Positions 1-7,980 of a stretch of DNA of 35,123 bases are shown piece after piece. Below the pieces are notes generated by a model. It was not told the DNA's origin, ran no database searches, and saw nothing but the letters and a program-made list of their open reading frames with translations. The position numbers and the translations under genes were made by a program. This stretch comes from an uncultured Lachnospiraceae bacterium. Lineage in GTDB: Bacteria; Bacillota; Clostridia; Lachnospirales; Lachnospiraceae. The stretch spans positions 1 through 35,123 of the forward strand of contig CANQOK010000027.1 in the NCBI GenBank assembly GCA_947625465.1, written 5' to 3'. Position 1 is the stretch's first letter. Every line of letters begins with the position of its first letter.

Positions 1-66
1 AAATTTGAATAATTCAATGCTTTTTACTGTATGGTAGAATTTACCTCTGCACTGGAATTTACTTTT

Positions 67-861
67 TCAATTAAGGTTTTCTTTCCCGTTTTCTTCCCGG
101 TCTTTCCGGCGGCGCGCCTGAAGCGCCTTCAGGATCACCTTTCGGCATGCTGCCGCCTGCTCCCGGTCCATAGCCGGCACACCGGCAAGCGGATAGGCAG
201 TTCCAAGCTGTTTGTACTTTGCCTCTCCCATCGTATGATAGGGAAGCACATCCAGCGCTTTCAGATTTCCAAGACCGCCGATAAAATCTCCCAGGCAGGT
301 CAGTTCCTCCTGCCCGTCTGTGATCCCCGGCACCACCACATGCCGGATCCAGACCGGCACCTGCTTTTCTTCCAGATATCGGGCAAATCTCAGAATCTCC
401 GTATTGTCATGTCCGGTCAGTTTCCGGTGCTCATCCGGATCCATGTGCTTGATATCCAACAGCACCAGATCCGTCACTGCGGCCAGCCGGTCAAATCTTT
501 CCGTCAAAGCGGGATCCTGACTGTTAAACAGAATACCGGAAGTATCCAGACAGGTATGAATCCCCTTCTGATGCGCCAGCGTGAACAGTTCGGTCAAAAA
601 CGCGATCTGCAGCAAAGGCTCCCCGCCGGTCGCGGTAATCCCGCCGTCCCGATAAAAAGCCTTATTTTTCTCAAACTCCCTGATGATCGCTTCCGCCGTC
701 ATCTCCGTTCCGCCGTCAGGCGCCCAGGTATCCGGGTTGTGACAATAGCGGCACCGCATGGGACAGCCCTGAAAAAACACGACCAGCCGAATGCCCGGTC
801 CGTCTACCGTACCAAAACTCTCCAGAGAATGAATCCGTCCCGTCAATTTAGATTCCCTCAT
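67..861 (-). CDS. pflA: Pyruvate formate-lyase activating enzyme (radical SAM)
   Basis: This radical SAM enzyme would place the glycyl radical on pyruvate formate-lyase in the cytoplasm. The 264-residue protein has the activase-type cluster motif CxxxCxxC at Cys33, Cys37 and Cys40 (GCPMRCRYC), preceded by the family signature [11 protein letters not shown]. The glycine-rich SAM-binding stretch TGGEPLLQ follows. Length and motifs match PflA. An upstream in-frame ATG at 885 would add eight residues, but MRESKL at 861 fits the family start better. This start overlaps the end of the upstream glycyl-radical-domain gene by 14 bp, which suggests translational coupling. It is the last gene of the pfl operon. 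No clear hairpin terminator is seen in the 66 bp downstream. Confidence 0.95.
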   Translation of the reverse strand: MRESKLTGRIHSLESFGTVDGPGIRLVVFFQGCPMRCRYCHNPDTWAPDGGTEMTAEAIIREFEKNKAFYRDGGITATGGEPLLQIAFLTELFTLAHQKGIHTCLDTSGILFNSQDPALTERFDRLAAVTDLVLLDIKHMDPDEHRKLTGHDNTEILRFARYLEEKQVPVWIRHVVVPGITDGQEELTCLGDFIGGLGNLKALDVLPYHTMGEAKYKQLGTAYPLAGVPAMDREQAAACRKVILKALQARRRKDREENGKENLN

Positions 862-1090
862 GGAAGGTCCTGGAAATAACCTCATCCTGCTGCTCTTTCG
901 TCAGCTTGTTGAAGTTGACCGCATACCCGGAAACCCGCACTGTCAGCTGCGGATATTTCTCCGGATGCGCCTGCGCGTCCAGCAGGGTATCTCTTGTAAA
1001 AACATTTACATTCAGATGGTGGCCGCCTTTCTCTGCGTAGCCGTCCAGTAATGTTACCAAATTATCGATTTGTGTTTCTGTTGCTGCCAT
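848..1090 (-). CDS. grcA: Stand-alone glycyl radical domain of pyruvate formate-lyase (GrcA-like)
   Basis: This 80-residue protein is equivalent to the C-terminal glycyl-radical domain of PFL. It contains the conserved block [17 protein letters not shown], with the radical glycine at Gly55, and ends in SRTFHEGI. The upstream half, including LLDGY and HLNVNV, matches the linker that precedes this domain in one-piece PFL. The nearby catalytic gene lacks this domain, so the two products together (685 + 80 residues) equal one full PFL of about 760 residues. GrcA/YfiD proteins are known as spare glycyl domains that rescue oxygen-cleaved PFL; here the small protein is probably an obligatory subunit. 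The ribosome site AGGAGG lies at the edge of a repeat. The symbol is by similarity. Confidence 0.9.
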   Translation of the reverse strand: MAATETQIDNLVTLLDGYAEKGGHHLNVNVFTRDTLLDAQAHPEKYPQLTVRVSGYAVNFNKLTKEQQDEVISRTFHEGI

Positions 1091-1103
1091 AATTCCCTCC
1101 TAA

Positions 1104-1265
1104 CGGAGCGCTTTGCGCGACGAGGCGGCGCGAATGTCAGATTCGCGTCTGCCATCATGGAGTTTGGGACGCTCCTACCCAAACTCCCGTGCAAAAAAGT
1201 CAGCGCATCAGTGTGATTTTTTGCACTGTCCTCCTCTCGGAGCGCTCTGCGCGACGAGGCGGCGC
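1104..1265. repeat. 28-bp direct repeat pair bracketing a structured spacer
   Basis: A 28-bp GC-rich sequence beginning CGGAGCGCT occurs at 1104-1131 and again at 1238-1265 in the same orientation with one mismatch. Similarity extends a few bases outward as CCTCCTnnCGG. Read on the minus strand, this flank is the AGGAGG ribosome site; in the left copy it serves the glycyl-domain gene at 1090. The 106 bp between the copies holds three perfect hairpins. The layout resembles an inserted intergenic repeat element, but only this pair can be seen here. Confidence 0.75.
1129..1226. other. Three consecutive perfect stem-loops in the pfl operon
   Basis: Three perfect inverted repeats follow each other. 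The first has a 7-bp stem, 1129-1135 with 1141-1147, and a 5-nt loop. The second has a 10-bp stem, 1159-1168 with 1178-1187, and a 9-nt loop. The third has a 10-bp stem, 1189-1198 with 1217-1226, and an 18-nt loop. The third has six A-T pairs next to its loop and no run of U after it, so it does not look like a standard terminator. In the pfl transcript these would fold between the CxxC-protein gene and the glycyl-domain gene. They could act in mRNA processing or differential stability; this role is inferred. Confidence 0.7.
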
Positions 1266-1269
1266 TCCT

Positions 1270-1437
1270 TTATTTTGCGCAGTCCGTACAGCCTTGGCTC
1301 ACAACGGTCTTTTCCACTTCCGTTTCGTCAAACTGTATTTCATCTGCGTTATTGACAACGATATTCACATGCCCGGTTCCTTTTTCCATGGAACGGTCCA
1401 GCATGGCAATGATATCTTCAATCAGTTTCTCATTCAT
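1270..1437 (-). CDS. Small CxxC protein in the pfl operon
   Basis: This 55-residue ORF begins MNEKLIEDII and ends GCTDCAK. Its start lies 8 bp beyond the stop of the PFL catalytic gene, and an AAGGA ribosome site overlaps the end of that gene. The middle (GHVNIVVNNAD) is faintly like the linker segment [10 protein letters not shown] of the glycyl-domain protein. The C-terminus has a Cys-x-x-Cys pair that could bind metal or form a disulfide. I do not recognise the family with certainty. Its position between the two halves of a split PFL suggests a role tied to that enzyme, such as assembly, protection or radical-domain exchange. The reading frame stops 5 bp before the direct repeat, so the original C-terminus may have been altered by that element. 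Confidence 0.75.
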   Translation of the reverse strand: MNEKLIEDIIAMLDRSMEKGTGHVNIVVNNADEIQFDETEVEKTVVSQGCTDCAK

Positions 1438-1445
1438 ATCGGTCC

Positions 1446-3503
1446 TTATTCCTCGTCCAAATTCAAATCTACGTCCAGATCTCCGGTAAATACCTGTGTG
1501 CTCTTGCCCAGCGCATCCGGTATAATGGAAAATGTATTGGAAATCCCGTCCTGCGCATCCTTAAACGGCAGTTTCGCCACCGAAGCCAGAGAAGCGACTG
1601 CACCATGCGTATCCCGTTTATGCATGGGATTCGCGCCCGGCGCAAACGGTTCTCCCGCCTTTCTTCCGTCCGGCGTGGAACCGGTGTGTTTTCCGTAAAC
1701 CACATTGGACGTGATCGTCAGGATCGAAGTAGTCGGAATCCCGTTCCGATAAGTATGGTTTCCTCTCACATAGCCCATGAAATCATGCACCAGCTGTGCA
1801 GCCATCTGGTCCACGCGGTCGTCGTCATTCCCATATTTCGGGAAATCGCCTTCGATCTCATAGTCCACCACGATCCCGTTCTCATCCCGAATGGTCTTTA
1901 CCTTCGCGTATCGGATCGCGGATAAAGAGTCCGCAACTACCGACAGTCCGGCAATCCCGGTTGCAAACCACCGGGTCACTCTCCGGTCATGCAGCGCCAT
2001 CTGCAGACGCTCATAGCAGTATTTATCATGCATATAGTGGATAATGTTCAAAGCGTTCACATACACCTTGGCCAGCCACTTCATCATATCCTGGAACTTC
2101 TCCATCACTTCATCATAATCCAGATACTCTGAAGTGATCGGGCGGAACTTCGGTCCCACCTGCTTCTTGCTGATCTCATCTACGCCGCCGTTGATCGCGT
2201 ACAGCAGGCACTTCGCCAGATTCGCGCGCGCGCCAAAGAACTGCATCTCCTTGCCGACCCGCATGGAAGATACACAGCAGGCGATCGCGTAATCGTCTCC
2301 GTGCGTAATCCGCATCAAATCATCGTTCTCATACTGGATGGACGAAGACTGAATAGAAGTTTTGGCGCAGAAGCGTTTGAAATTCATCGGCAGCTGGGTG
2401 GACCACAGCACAGTCAGATTCGGCTCCGGAGCCGTTCCCAGGTTCTCCAGCGTATGCAGATACCGGAAGGACATCTTCGTCACCATATGACGGCCGTCGA
2501 TTCCTACGCCGCCGATGGATTCCGTTACCCACTGGGGATCTCCGGAAAACAGCGCATTGTACTCCGGCGTCCGCGCAAATTTGATCAGCCGCAGCTTCAT
2601 AATAAAATGATCCACGAATTCCTGGATCTGCTCCTCGGTATACTTTCCCGCTGCCAGATCCCGCTGCGCGTAGATATCCAAAAATGTGGAGGTACGTCCT
2701 AAGGACATGGCGGCGCCGTTCTGTTCCTTCACTGCCGCCAGATATCCGAAATAAGTCCACTGAATCGCTTCTTTTACATCCGCTGCCGGTCTGGAAATGT
2801 CAAATCCGTAGATCTCACCCAGCTTTTTTAATTCCTGCAGCGCGCGGATCTGTTCGGAAATCTCTTCCCGTTCCCGAATCACATCCGAATACATGATGGT
2901 CCGAGTGGTATTCAGCGCATCTTTCTTATTCTCAATCAGGATATCCACGCCGTACAAAGCGACGCGGCGGTAATCTCCGATGATCCGCCCCCGTCCGTAA
3001 GCGTCCGGCAGACCTGTGATGATATGGCTGGAGCGGCATGCGCGCATCTCCGGTGTATAGGCGTCAAAAACGCCCGCGTTATGCGTTTTTCGATGGACCG
3101 TAAAAAATTCCACGATCTCCGGATCTACCTCATATCCGTTCTCCTGACACGCCTTTACCGCCATCCGGATGCCGCCGTAAGGCTGCAGCGCCCGCTTAAA
3201 GGGCTTGTCCGTCTGAAATCCTACAATTGTCTCCAACTCTTTATTCAAATACCCGGGGCCATGAGAAGTGATCGTAGAAATAACCCTTGTATCCATATCC
3301 AGCACACCGCCGGCTTCCCGTTCCTGCTTAGACAATTCCATCACCTGCGCCCACAGCTGCCTGGTCGCGTCGGTGGGGCCCGTCAGAAAGCTGTCATCCC
3401 CGTCATACGGAGTATAATTCTTCTGAATGAAATCCCGGACATTGATCTCCCGTTCCCAAATACCGTGTTCGAACTGATCCCATTCCGGATATTGTCCTGC
3501 CAT
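1446..3503 (-). CDS. pflB: Pyruvate formate-lyase catalytic subunit lacking the glycyl-radical domain
   Basis: This enzyme converts pyruvate and CoA to acetyl-CoA and formate in anaerobic fermentation. The 685-residue product has the PFL barrel with the catalytic cysteine pair at Cys409-Cys410 (IACCVSS) and strong PFL blocks such as [11 protein letters not shown] and GPGYLNKE. It ends in an acidic tail ([11 protein letters not shown]) just after [12 protein letters not shown]. In one-piece PFL that is where the linker to the glycyl domain begins, and no RVSGYA motif is present. The start at 3503 is chosen because AGGAGG lies 8 bp upstream; an in-frame ATG at 3575 lies upstream of the promoter. 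It is the first gene of the operon, and the radical must come from the separate 80-residue protein. Confidence 0.95.
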   Translation of the reverse strand: MAGQYPEWDQFEHGIWEREINVRDFIQKNYTPYDGDDSFLTGPTDATRQLWAQVMELSKQEREAGGVLDMDTRVISTITSHGPGYLNKELETIVGFQTDKPFKRALQPYGGIRMAVKACQENGYEVDPEIVEFFTVHRKTHNAGVFDAYTPEMRACRSSHIITGLPDAYGRGRIIGDYRRVALYGVDILIENKKDALNTTRTIMYSDVIREREEISEQIRALQELKKLGEIYGFDISRPAADVKEAIQWTYFGYLAAVKEQNGAAMSLGRTSTFLDIYAQRDLAAGKYTEEQIQEFVDHFIMKLRLIKFARTPEYNALFSGDPQWVTESIGGVGIDGRHMVTKMSFRYLHTLENLGTAPEPNLTVLWSTQLPMNFKRFCAKTSIQSSSIQYENDDLMRITHGDDYAIACCVSSMRVGKEMQFFGARANLAKCLLYAINGGVDEISKKQVGPKFRPITSEYLDYDEVMEKFQDMMKWLAKVYVNALNIIHYMHDKYCYERLQMALHDRRVTRWFATGIAGLSVVADSLSAIRYAKVKTIRDENGIVVDYEIEGDFPKYGNDDDRVDQMAAQLVHDFMGYVRGNHTYRNGIPTTSILTITSNVVYGKHTGSTPDGRKAGEPFAPGANPMHKRDTHGAVASLASVAKLPFKDAQDGISNTFSIIPDALGKSTQVFTGDLDVDLNLDEE

Positions 3504-3540
3504 CTCATTTCCTCCTTGTCGAAATTCGTACTGTGTTTCC

Positions 3541-3569
3541 ATTATAGGCAAGCCTACCTGTAAAGTCAA
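3541..3569 (-). promoter_or_regulatory. Sigma-A promoter of the pfl operon
   Basis: TTGACT (-35, 3569 to 3564) and a perfect TATAAT (-10, 3546 to 3541) are separated by 17 bp on the minus strand. This gives a short leader of about 30 nt before the AGGAGG site and the ATG at 3503. Confidence 0.85.
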
Positions 3570-3786
3570 CTTCAAAACCGCTTTGTTTTAAAAAAAATGT
3601 AATTGATATTTTATACCTTCGTTCATATTTTATTCATATTTTATTAAAGAACCTTTTACAATGTCCTCATTGAATTGTCACGAATCACTTTTATACTATA
3701 GCTGTATGAAAGATAAAAGAGTTATTTTTCATAGTGAGTTTTTTCATAACTCTCCTCCCTTTATTATTATAAAATTATATCCTATT

Positions 3787-3824
3787 AGAAAGAAAAGACC
3801 TGCTGCCGCAGGTCTTTTCTTTCT
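3787..3824 (-). terminator. Rho-independent terminator after glnN
   Basis: A 17-bp perfect stem (3787-3803 with 3808-3824) has a 4-nt loop, a GC-rich upper part and A/T-rich lower flanks that give U-rich tails in both directions. It lies 20 bp after the glnN stop. No convergent gene is seen on the other strand, so it mainly serves glnN and separates it from the pfl promoter. Confidence 0.85.
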
Positions 3825-3843
3825 ATCTGTCCTGTTGTTTGCT

Positions 3844-5961
3844 TTACACTTCAAAGATCAGATCGCCATAGGACGGCATCGGCCACAGATCCTTGTCTAC
3901 GATCATTTCCAGTTCATCAACCGGTTTCCGCAGAGCAGCCATGGACGGGATCACCTGATCGTGGAAGAAACGCGCCATTGCTTCGCCTTCTGCGCACTCC
4001 GCTGCCTTCGCTGTAATCTCATGCAGCGCCATCAGCGCATTCTTGGTCTCTGCCAGCAGAGCTGAAGTCTGAACCAGCAGGCCTTCCTGTGTGGAAGTAT
4101 CTGCTGCCACACCCGTAGCCTTAACCGCGTTAATGGATTTTGCAAGCTGGGTGGTGTACTTCATAACAGCCGGAATGATCTGCTTGGAAGCGATGTCATA
4201 CATTGCCTTCGCTTCAATATTGATTGCCTTCGCATACGCCTCATACTGAATCTCGGTACGAGACTCCAGCTCGGCTCTGGTAAATACGCCGAATTTCTCA
4301 AACATGGCAACTGCCTTGTCTGTCGTTAAGGACGGGATCGCGTCTACCATGGACTTTAAGTTCGGCAGGCCTCTGCGCTCCGCTTCCTCTACCCAGGCGT
4401 CTGAATAACCGTTTCCGTTGAAGATGATTCTCTGATGATCCGTCAGCAGTCTCTTGATCACATCATGTGTCGCCATTGCGAAATCGTCTGCCTGTTCCAA
4501 TTCGTCCGCGATGTCGCAGAACGCTTCCGCTACGATCGTATTCAATACGATATTCGGGCTGGCAACGGAATCGGAAGAACCGACCATCCGGAACTCAAAC
4601 TTATTACCGGTAAACGCGAACGGTGAGGTTCTGTTTCTGTCCGTTGCGTCCTTTGCCAGTACCGGCAGGGAATTTACGCCGATGTTCAGCTTGCCTGCTT
4701 TTTTGGAACTGGTCGCTTCACCGGTACTGATCAGCTGCGCAATTACATCATCTAACTGATCTCCCAGGAAAATGGAAATGATTGCCGGAGGAGCCTCGTT
4801 GGCGCCCAGTCTGTGATCATTCCCCGGATCTGCCGCAGACTCTCTTAACAGATCTGCGTGTTTGTCAACGGCACTGATGATCGCTGCCAGAACAACCAGG
4901 AACTGTACGTTCTCATGCGGTGTCTTGCCGGGATCCAACAGGTTGATGCCGTCGTCGGTAACGATAGACCAGTTATTGTGTTTACCGGAACCGTTCACGC
5001 CTGCAAACGGCTTCTCATGCAGCAGACAGGTCAGTCCGTGCCGTCCGGCTACCTTCTTCAATACTTCCATCGTCAGCTGGTTGTGATCGACCGCAATATT
5101 GCACTCCGCATAGATCGGCGCCAGCTCGTGCTGTGCCGGAGCAACCTCGTTGTGCTGTGTTTTGGCGCATACGCCCAGTCTCCACAATTCCTGATTGACG
5201 TCCTTCATAAACGCCGCGATTCTTTCCCGGATCGCGCCGAAGTAATGATCTTCCAGTTCCTGGCCCTTCGGCGGCATTGCGCCAAATAAGGTACGTCCTG
5301 TAAAGATCAGATCTTTTCTCTTTAAATATTTATCTCTGTCTACAATGAAATATTCCTGTTCCGGACCAACGGAAGGTCTTACCCGTTTGGAAGTTGTATT
5401 GCCAAACAGGCGCAGGATTCGAAGCGCCTGTGTATTGATCGCTTCCATGGAGCGCAAAAGCGGCGTTTTCTTATCCAGCGCTTCTCCTGTATAGGAGCAG
5501 AATGCTGTCGGAATACATAAAGTCGCGCCTGCCGCGTCCTTACGCACAAATGCCGGCGACGTACAATCCCATGCTGTATATCCTCTGGCCTCGAAGGTAG
5601 CGCGCAGGCCGCCTGACGGGAATGAGGATGCGTCCGGCTCGCCCTTGATCAGCTCCTTGCCGGAAAACTCCATCAGAACCTTACCCTGTTCATCCGGAGA
5701 TGTAATAAAGGAATCATGCTTCTCAGCGGTTACACCGGTCAGTGGCTGGAACCAGTGGGTATAGTGTGTCGCGCCTTTTTCAATCGCCCAGTTTTTCATG
5801 GCGTTGGCTACCACATTAGCGATCTCCGGGTTCAGTTCTGTTCCCTCTTCGATCGTCTTTTTCAATTCTTTGTAGATCTGTTTGGGAAGACGTTCTTTCA
5901 TAACCGCGTCGTTAAACACGTTACTGCCGAACTCTTCAGCAACATTAAACATTTCGCTCAT
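3844..5961 (-). CDS. glnN: Glutamine synthetase, type III
   Basis: This enzyme assimilates ammonia by ATP-dependent formation of glutamine from glutamate in the cytoplasm. The 705-residue length is typical of the large type III family (about 700-730) and far above types I and II. Visible type III features include the N-terminal FGSNVFND and the segments [27 protein letters not shown] and [13 protein letters not shown] (glutamate/ammonium region). [21 protein letters not shown] corresponds to the catalytic C-terminal core. The start at 5961 has a GGAAGG ribosome site. It is preceded by a structured leader with a terminator at 6037-6063, so nitrogen-responsive attenuation is likely, and it is followed by a strong terminator. 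It appears to be monocistronic. Confidence 0.95.
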   Translation of the reverse strand: MSEMFNVAEEFGSNVFNDAVMKERLPKQIYKELKKTIEEGTELNPEIANVVANAMKNWAIEKGATHYTHWFQPLTGVTAEKHDSFITSPDEQGKVLMEFSGKELIKGEPDASSFPSGGLRATFEARGYTAWDCTSPAFVRKDAAGATLCIPTAFCSYTGEALDKKTPLLRSMEAINTQALRILRLFGNTTSKRVRPSVGPEQEYFIVDRDKYLKRKDLIFTGRTLFGAMPPKGQELEDHYFGAIRERIAAFMKDVNQELWRLGVCAKTQHNEVAPAQHELAPIYAECNIAVDHNQLTMEVLKKVAGRHGLTCLLHEKPFAGVNGSGKHNNWSIVTDDGINLLDPGKTPHENVQFLVVLAAIISAVDKHADLLRESAADPGNDHRLGANEAPPAIISIFLGDQLDDVIAQLISTGEATSSKKAGKLNIGVNSLPVLAKDATDRNRTSPFAFTGNKFEFRMVGSSDSVASPNIVLNTIVAEAFCDIADELEQADDFAMATHDVIKRLLTDHQRIIFNGNGYSDAWVEEAERRGLPNLKSMVDAIPSLTTDKAVAMFEKFGVFTRAELESRTEIQYEAYAKAINIEAKAMYDIASKQIIPAVMKYTTQLAKSINAVKATGVAADTSTQEGLLVQTSALLAETKNALMALHEITAKAAECAEGEAMARFFHDQVIPSMAALRKPVDELEMIVDKDLWPMPSYGDLIFEV

Positions 5962-6036
5962 AATTCATTCCTTCCTTTCAGCATTTCGTTTCATGATTGA
6001 TCAGACAAGCACAGGGCAAATCTCCGATAAAAACAG

Positions 6037-6071
6037 AAAAAGCGTCCCTCTCCGAAGGGACGCCTTTGTCC
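6037..6071 (-). promoter_or_regulatory. ANTAR-like attenuator in the glnN leader
   Basis: On the minus strand an 8-bp terminator stem (GCGTCCCT with AGGGACGC, 6063-6056 and 6049-6042, loop TCGGAG) is followed by TTTTT. Overlapping its 5' arm is a smaller alternative hairpin at 6071-6058: GGAC, hexaloop AAAGGC, GTCC. The hexaloop has A at position 1 and G at position 4, the hallmark of ANTAR-protein RNA targets. The two structures share bases and exclude each other, as in a terminator/antiterminator switch. The usual second upstream hexaloop hairpin was not obvious by eye. The hairpin could also be just the terminator of the sortase transcript. Confidence 0.55.
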
Positions 6072-6106
6072 TGCAAACTCACTTGTCAAATTACCACTGG
6101 AACTAG

Positions 6107-6115
6107 GATATACCA
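6107..6115 (-). promoter_or_regulatory. Extended -10 promoter candidate for glnN
   Basis: The minus strand reads TGGTATATC, a TGn-extended -10 box. No good -35 is seen at standard spacing (TTGCTT lies at 15 bp). Transcription would begin near 6100, which puts the attenuator hairpins inside the glnN leader. Confidence 0.45.
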
Positions 6116-6146
6116 TTTTTGCGAAAAAAGCAAGCACTTTTTTCAT

Positions 6147-6965
6147 TTATTTATCCACCATTTCTTCTCCCCGCACGCACATTACGATAACCCGCTTACT
6201 TTTATCATCCCGGGTTGTGCAGGTAGACAGTGTCAGAATATAGTCGTCCGCCGTCAGTTCCGGTACGGATTCCACCTGATAATAGCTCCTTGCACGCTGT
6301 TTTTTCTGCCAGGCTTCAAATTCTTCATCGGTCGCGAACCGGTACTGATACACGTCATCGCCCACCGCGTTGCATTCAAAGGAGGCAAAGACATAGTAAA
6401 TATAATGCTTGCTTCCTACATAAACGTCAAAGGTGGGATTCTCCTCATAATAATCCTTATTCTTGTATTTCACTAAGGTGCCGAACATGGTATTGGTCCA
6501 CATATTATGCCCGTATACGACAGCATTCTGGGCGTTCAGACCTTCCTCGATCTCGTAATCCAGAAAGATCGAACCGTTCCGGTTATAAGTCCCGTTAAAG
6601 GTGTAATGCAGATAATAGTCGTTGTTCTTTCCCTGCATGATCGGATAGTTGATCCGGGAATTATCCTGCTTGATATATCCCCTGGCGTCGGGATTGATCG
6701 CGACCAGCTTATCAAAATCAAATACCCATTTTTCTTCACTGTCGTTGATATTGACAGACTGGGAACCGCCCTGGCTGCCGCTGCCGCCGTCGTCCGCTTC
6801 CTGGATAAACAGATCCTGCACATCTTCGTATACGGCGTCTCCCTCCTGATAGTCCAGATAAGTCTTGGTCAGGCTGTAAGACGCATAGGTAAATGTGCCG
6901 GCCGCAATAACCAGCGCCACGATCCGCACAATATTGTAAATACGGACTGCCTTCTTTTTTTCCAT
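6147..6965 (-). CDS. srtB: Class B sortase
   Basis: This membrane-anchored transpeptidase cleaves a sorting signal and links the protein to peptidoglycan or a pilin partner. The 272-residue protein has an N-terminal membrane segment (IVRIVALVIAAGTFTYA), then a Ser/Gly-rich stalk, then the sortase barrel. The catalytic residues are visible: His153 in YGHNM, Cys249 in TLSTC and Arg258 in SKRVIV. The NPDARGYIKQDNSRINYPIMQ stretch is typical of class B. The start at 6965 has GGAGG 5 bp upstream; two ATGs further upstream at 6977 and 6989 are less likely. It follows the aldolase gene by 51 bp with no visible terminator between them. No LPxTG- or NPxTN-type substrate gene is seen in the window, so it is an orphan housekeeping-type sortase. 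Confidence 0.9.
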   Translation of the reverse strand: MEKKKAVRIYNIVRIVALVIAAGTFTYASYSLTKTYLDYQEGDAVYEDVQDLFIQEADDGGSGSQGGSQSVNINDSEEKWVFDFDKLVAINPDARGYIKQDNSRINYPIMQGKNNDYYLHYTFNGTYNRNGSIFLDYEIEEGLNAQNAVVYGHNMWTNTMFGTLVKYKNKDYYEENPTFDVYVGSKHYIYYVFASFECNAVGDDVYQYRFATDEEFEAWQKKQRARSYYQVESVPELTADDYILTLSTCTTRDDKSKRVIVMCVRGEEMVDK

Positions 6966-7016
6966 ACTAACCTCCATTCCGAACTCCATTCCGAAGCGTT
7001 TATGAAAATTCCCCTG

Positions 7017-7886
7017 TTATGCGTTTGCCTTGCCGACAGAACCGAATAGTTCCATCTTCTCCTTAACCGTCGCTTTGATCGCTTCAAAGCCCGGCGCCAG
7101 CAGCTTCCGGGGATCATAGCCCTTGCCCTGCTGATCCTTGCCTGCTTCAATATATTCTCTGGTCGCCTGCGCGAATGACAGCTGACATTCTGTATTTACA
7201 TTGATCTTGGCAACGCCGAGGGAAATTGCCTTCCGGATCATATCTTCCGGGATTCCCGTACCGCCGTGCAGTACCAGCGGCATATCGCCGGTCAGAGCCT
7301 GTACCGCGTCCAGTGTCTCAAAACTCAGGCCCTTCCAGTTAGCCGGATACTTACCGTGAATATTGCCGATCCCTGCTGCCAGCATATCGACGCCCAGATC
7401 CGCGATCATCTTACATTCCTGGGGATCCGCGCATTCACCTGCACCGATCACGCCGTCCTCTTCTCCGCCGATAGAGCCGACCTCTGCTTCCAGAGACATT
7501 CCATGCTCCTTCACCATCGCAACCAGTTCTTTTGTCTTTGCCACATTCTCCTCAATGGGATAATGGGAGCCGTCAAACATGATCGAGGAAAATCCTGCTT
7601 CGATGCACTTCAGACAGCCTTCATATCCGCCGTGATCCAGATGCAGCGCAACCGGAACCGTAATACCGAGTTCCTCCATCATACCGTTTACCATGCCGAC
7701 AACCGTCTTATAACCGGTCATATATTTGCCCGCGCCTTCTGAAACTCCCAGAATGACCGGGGACTGCTGCTCCTGCGCAGTCTGCAGCACAGCCTTTGTC
7801 CACTCCAGATTGTTGATATTGAACTGACCGACTGCATATTTGCCGGCCTTTGCTTTTTGTAACATCTCTTTTGCAGATACTAACAT
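7017..7886 (-). CDS. fba: Class II fructose-bisphosphate aldolase
   Basis: This zinc-dependent enzyme of glycolysis interconverts fructose 1,6-bisphosphate with DHAP and glyceraldehyde 3-phosphate. The 289-residue protein shows class II motifs in order: FNINNLEW near the N-terminus, zinc and catalytic segment VALHLDHGG, AEVGSIGGEEDG, AAGIGNIHGKYP with a zinc-binding His, LVLHGGTGIP, and the phosphate-binding end AKINVNTE. The length is typical. The start at 7886 has GGAGGT at good spacing, and a plausible extended -10 promoter lies just upstream. The sortase gene follows in the same direction and may be read through from this promoter. Confidence 0.95.
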   Translation of the reverse strand: MLVSAKEMLQKAKAGKYAVGQFNINNLEWTKAVLQTAQEQQSPVILGVSEGAGKYMTGYKTVVGMVNGMMEELGITVPVALHLDHGGYEGCLKCIEAGFSSIMFDGSHYPIEENVAKTKELVAMVKEHGMSLEAEVGSIGGEEDGVIGAGECADPQECKMIADLGVDMLAAGIGNIHGKYPANWKGLSFETLDAVQALTGDMPLVLHGGTGIPEDMIRKAISLGVAKINVNTECQLSFAQATREYIEAGKDQQGKGYDPRKLLAPGFEAIKATVKEKMELFGSVGKANA

Positions 7887-7929
7887 ATCAGATTACCTCC
7901 AAATTTATAATTTACGATTTACTCCCTGT

Positions 7930-7958
7930 ATCGTACCATTTTTCCGCAAATTTGGCAA
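7930..7958 (-). promoter_or_regulatory. Promoter of fba
   Basis: The minus strand has TTGCCA at 7958-7953, then 17 bp, then TACGAT at 7935-7930 preceded by TGG (extended -10). It lies 44 bp upstream of the fba start. Confidence 0.65.
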
Positions 7959-7980
7959 TATGTTTTTGCCGGGATCCGCG

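Noticed and set aside
848-1090. Glycyl domain as a frameshifted tail of pflB
   Set aside because: About 350 bp, a separate ORF and a repeat block lie between them, and the small gene has its own start and ribosome site.
1113-1355. 80-residue plus-strand ORF over the pfl intergenic repeat
   Set aside because: It runs through the direct repeats and hairpins and antisense to the CxxC ORF, has no ribosome site and no domain.
3504-3575. N-terminal extension of PFL from the ATG at 3575
   Set aside because: The extension lies over and upstream of a consensus promoter, while the ATG at 3503 has AGGAGG and matches the family start.
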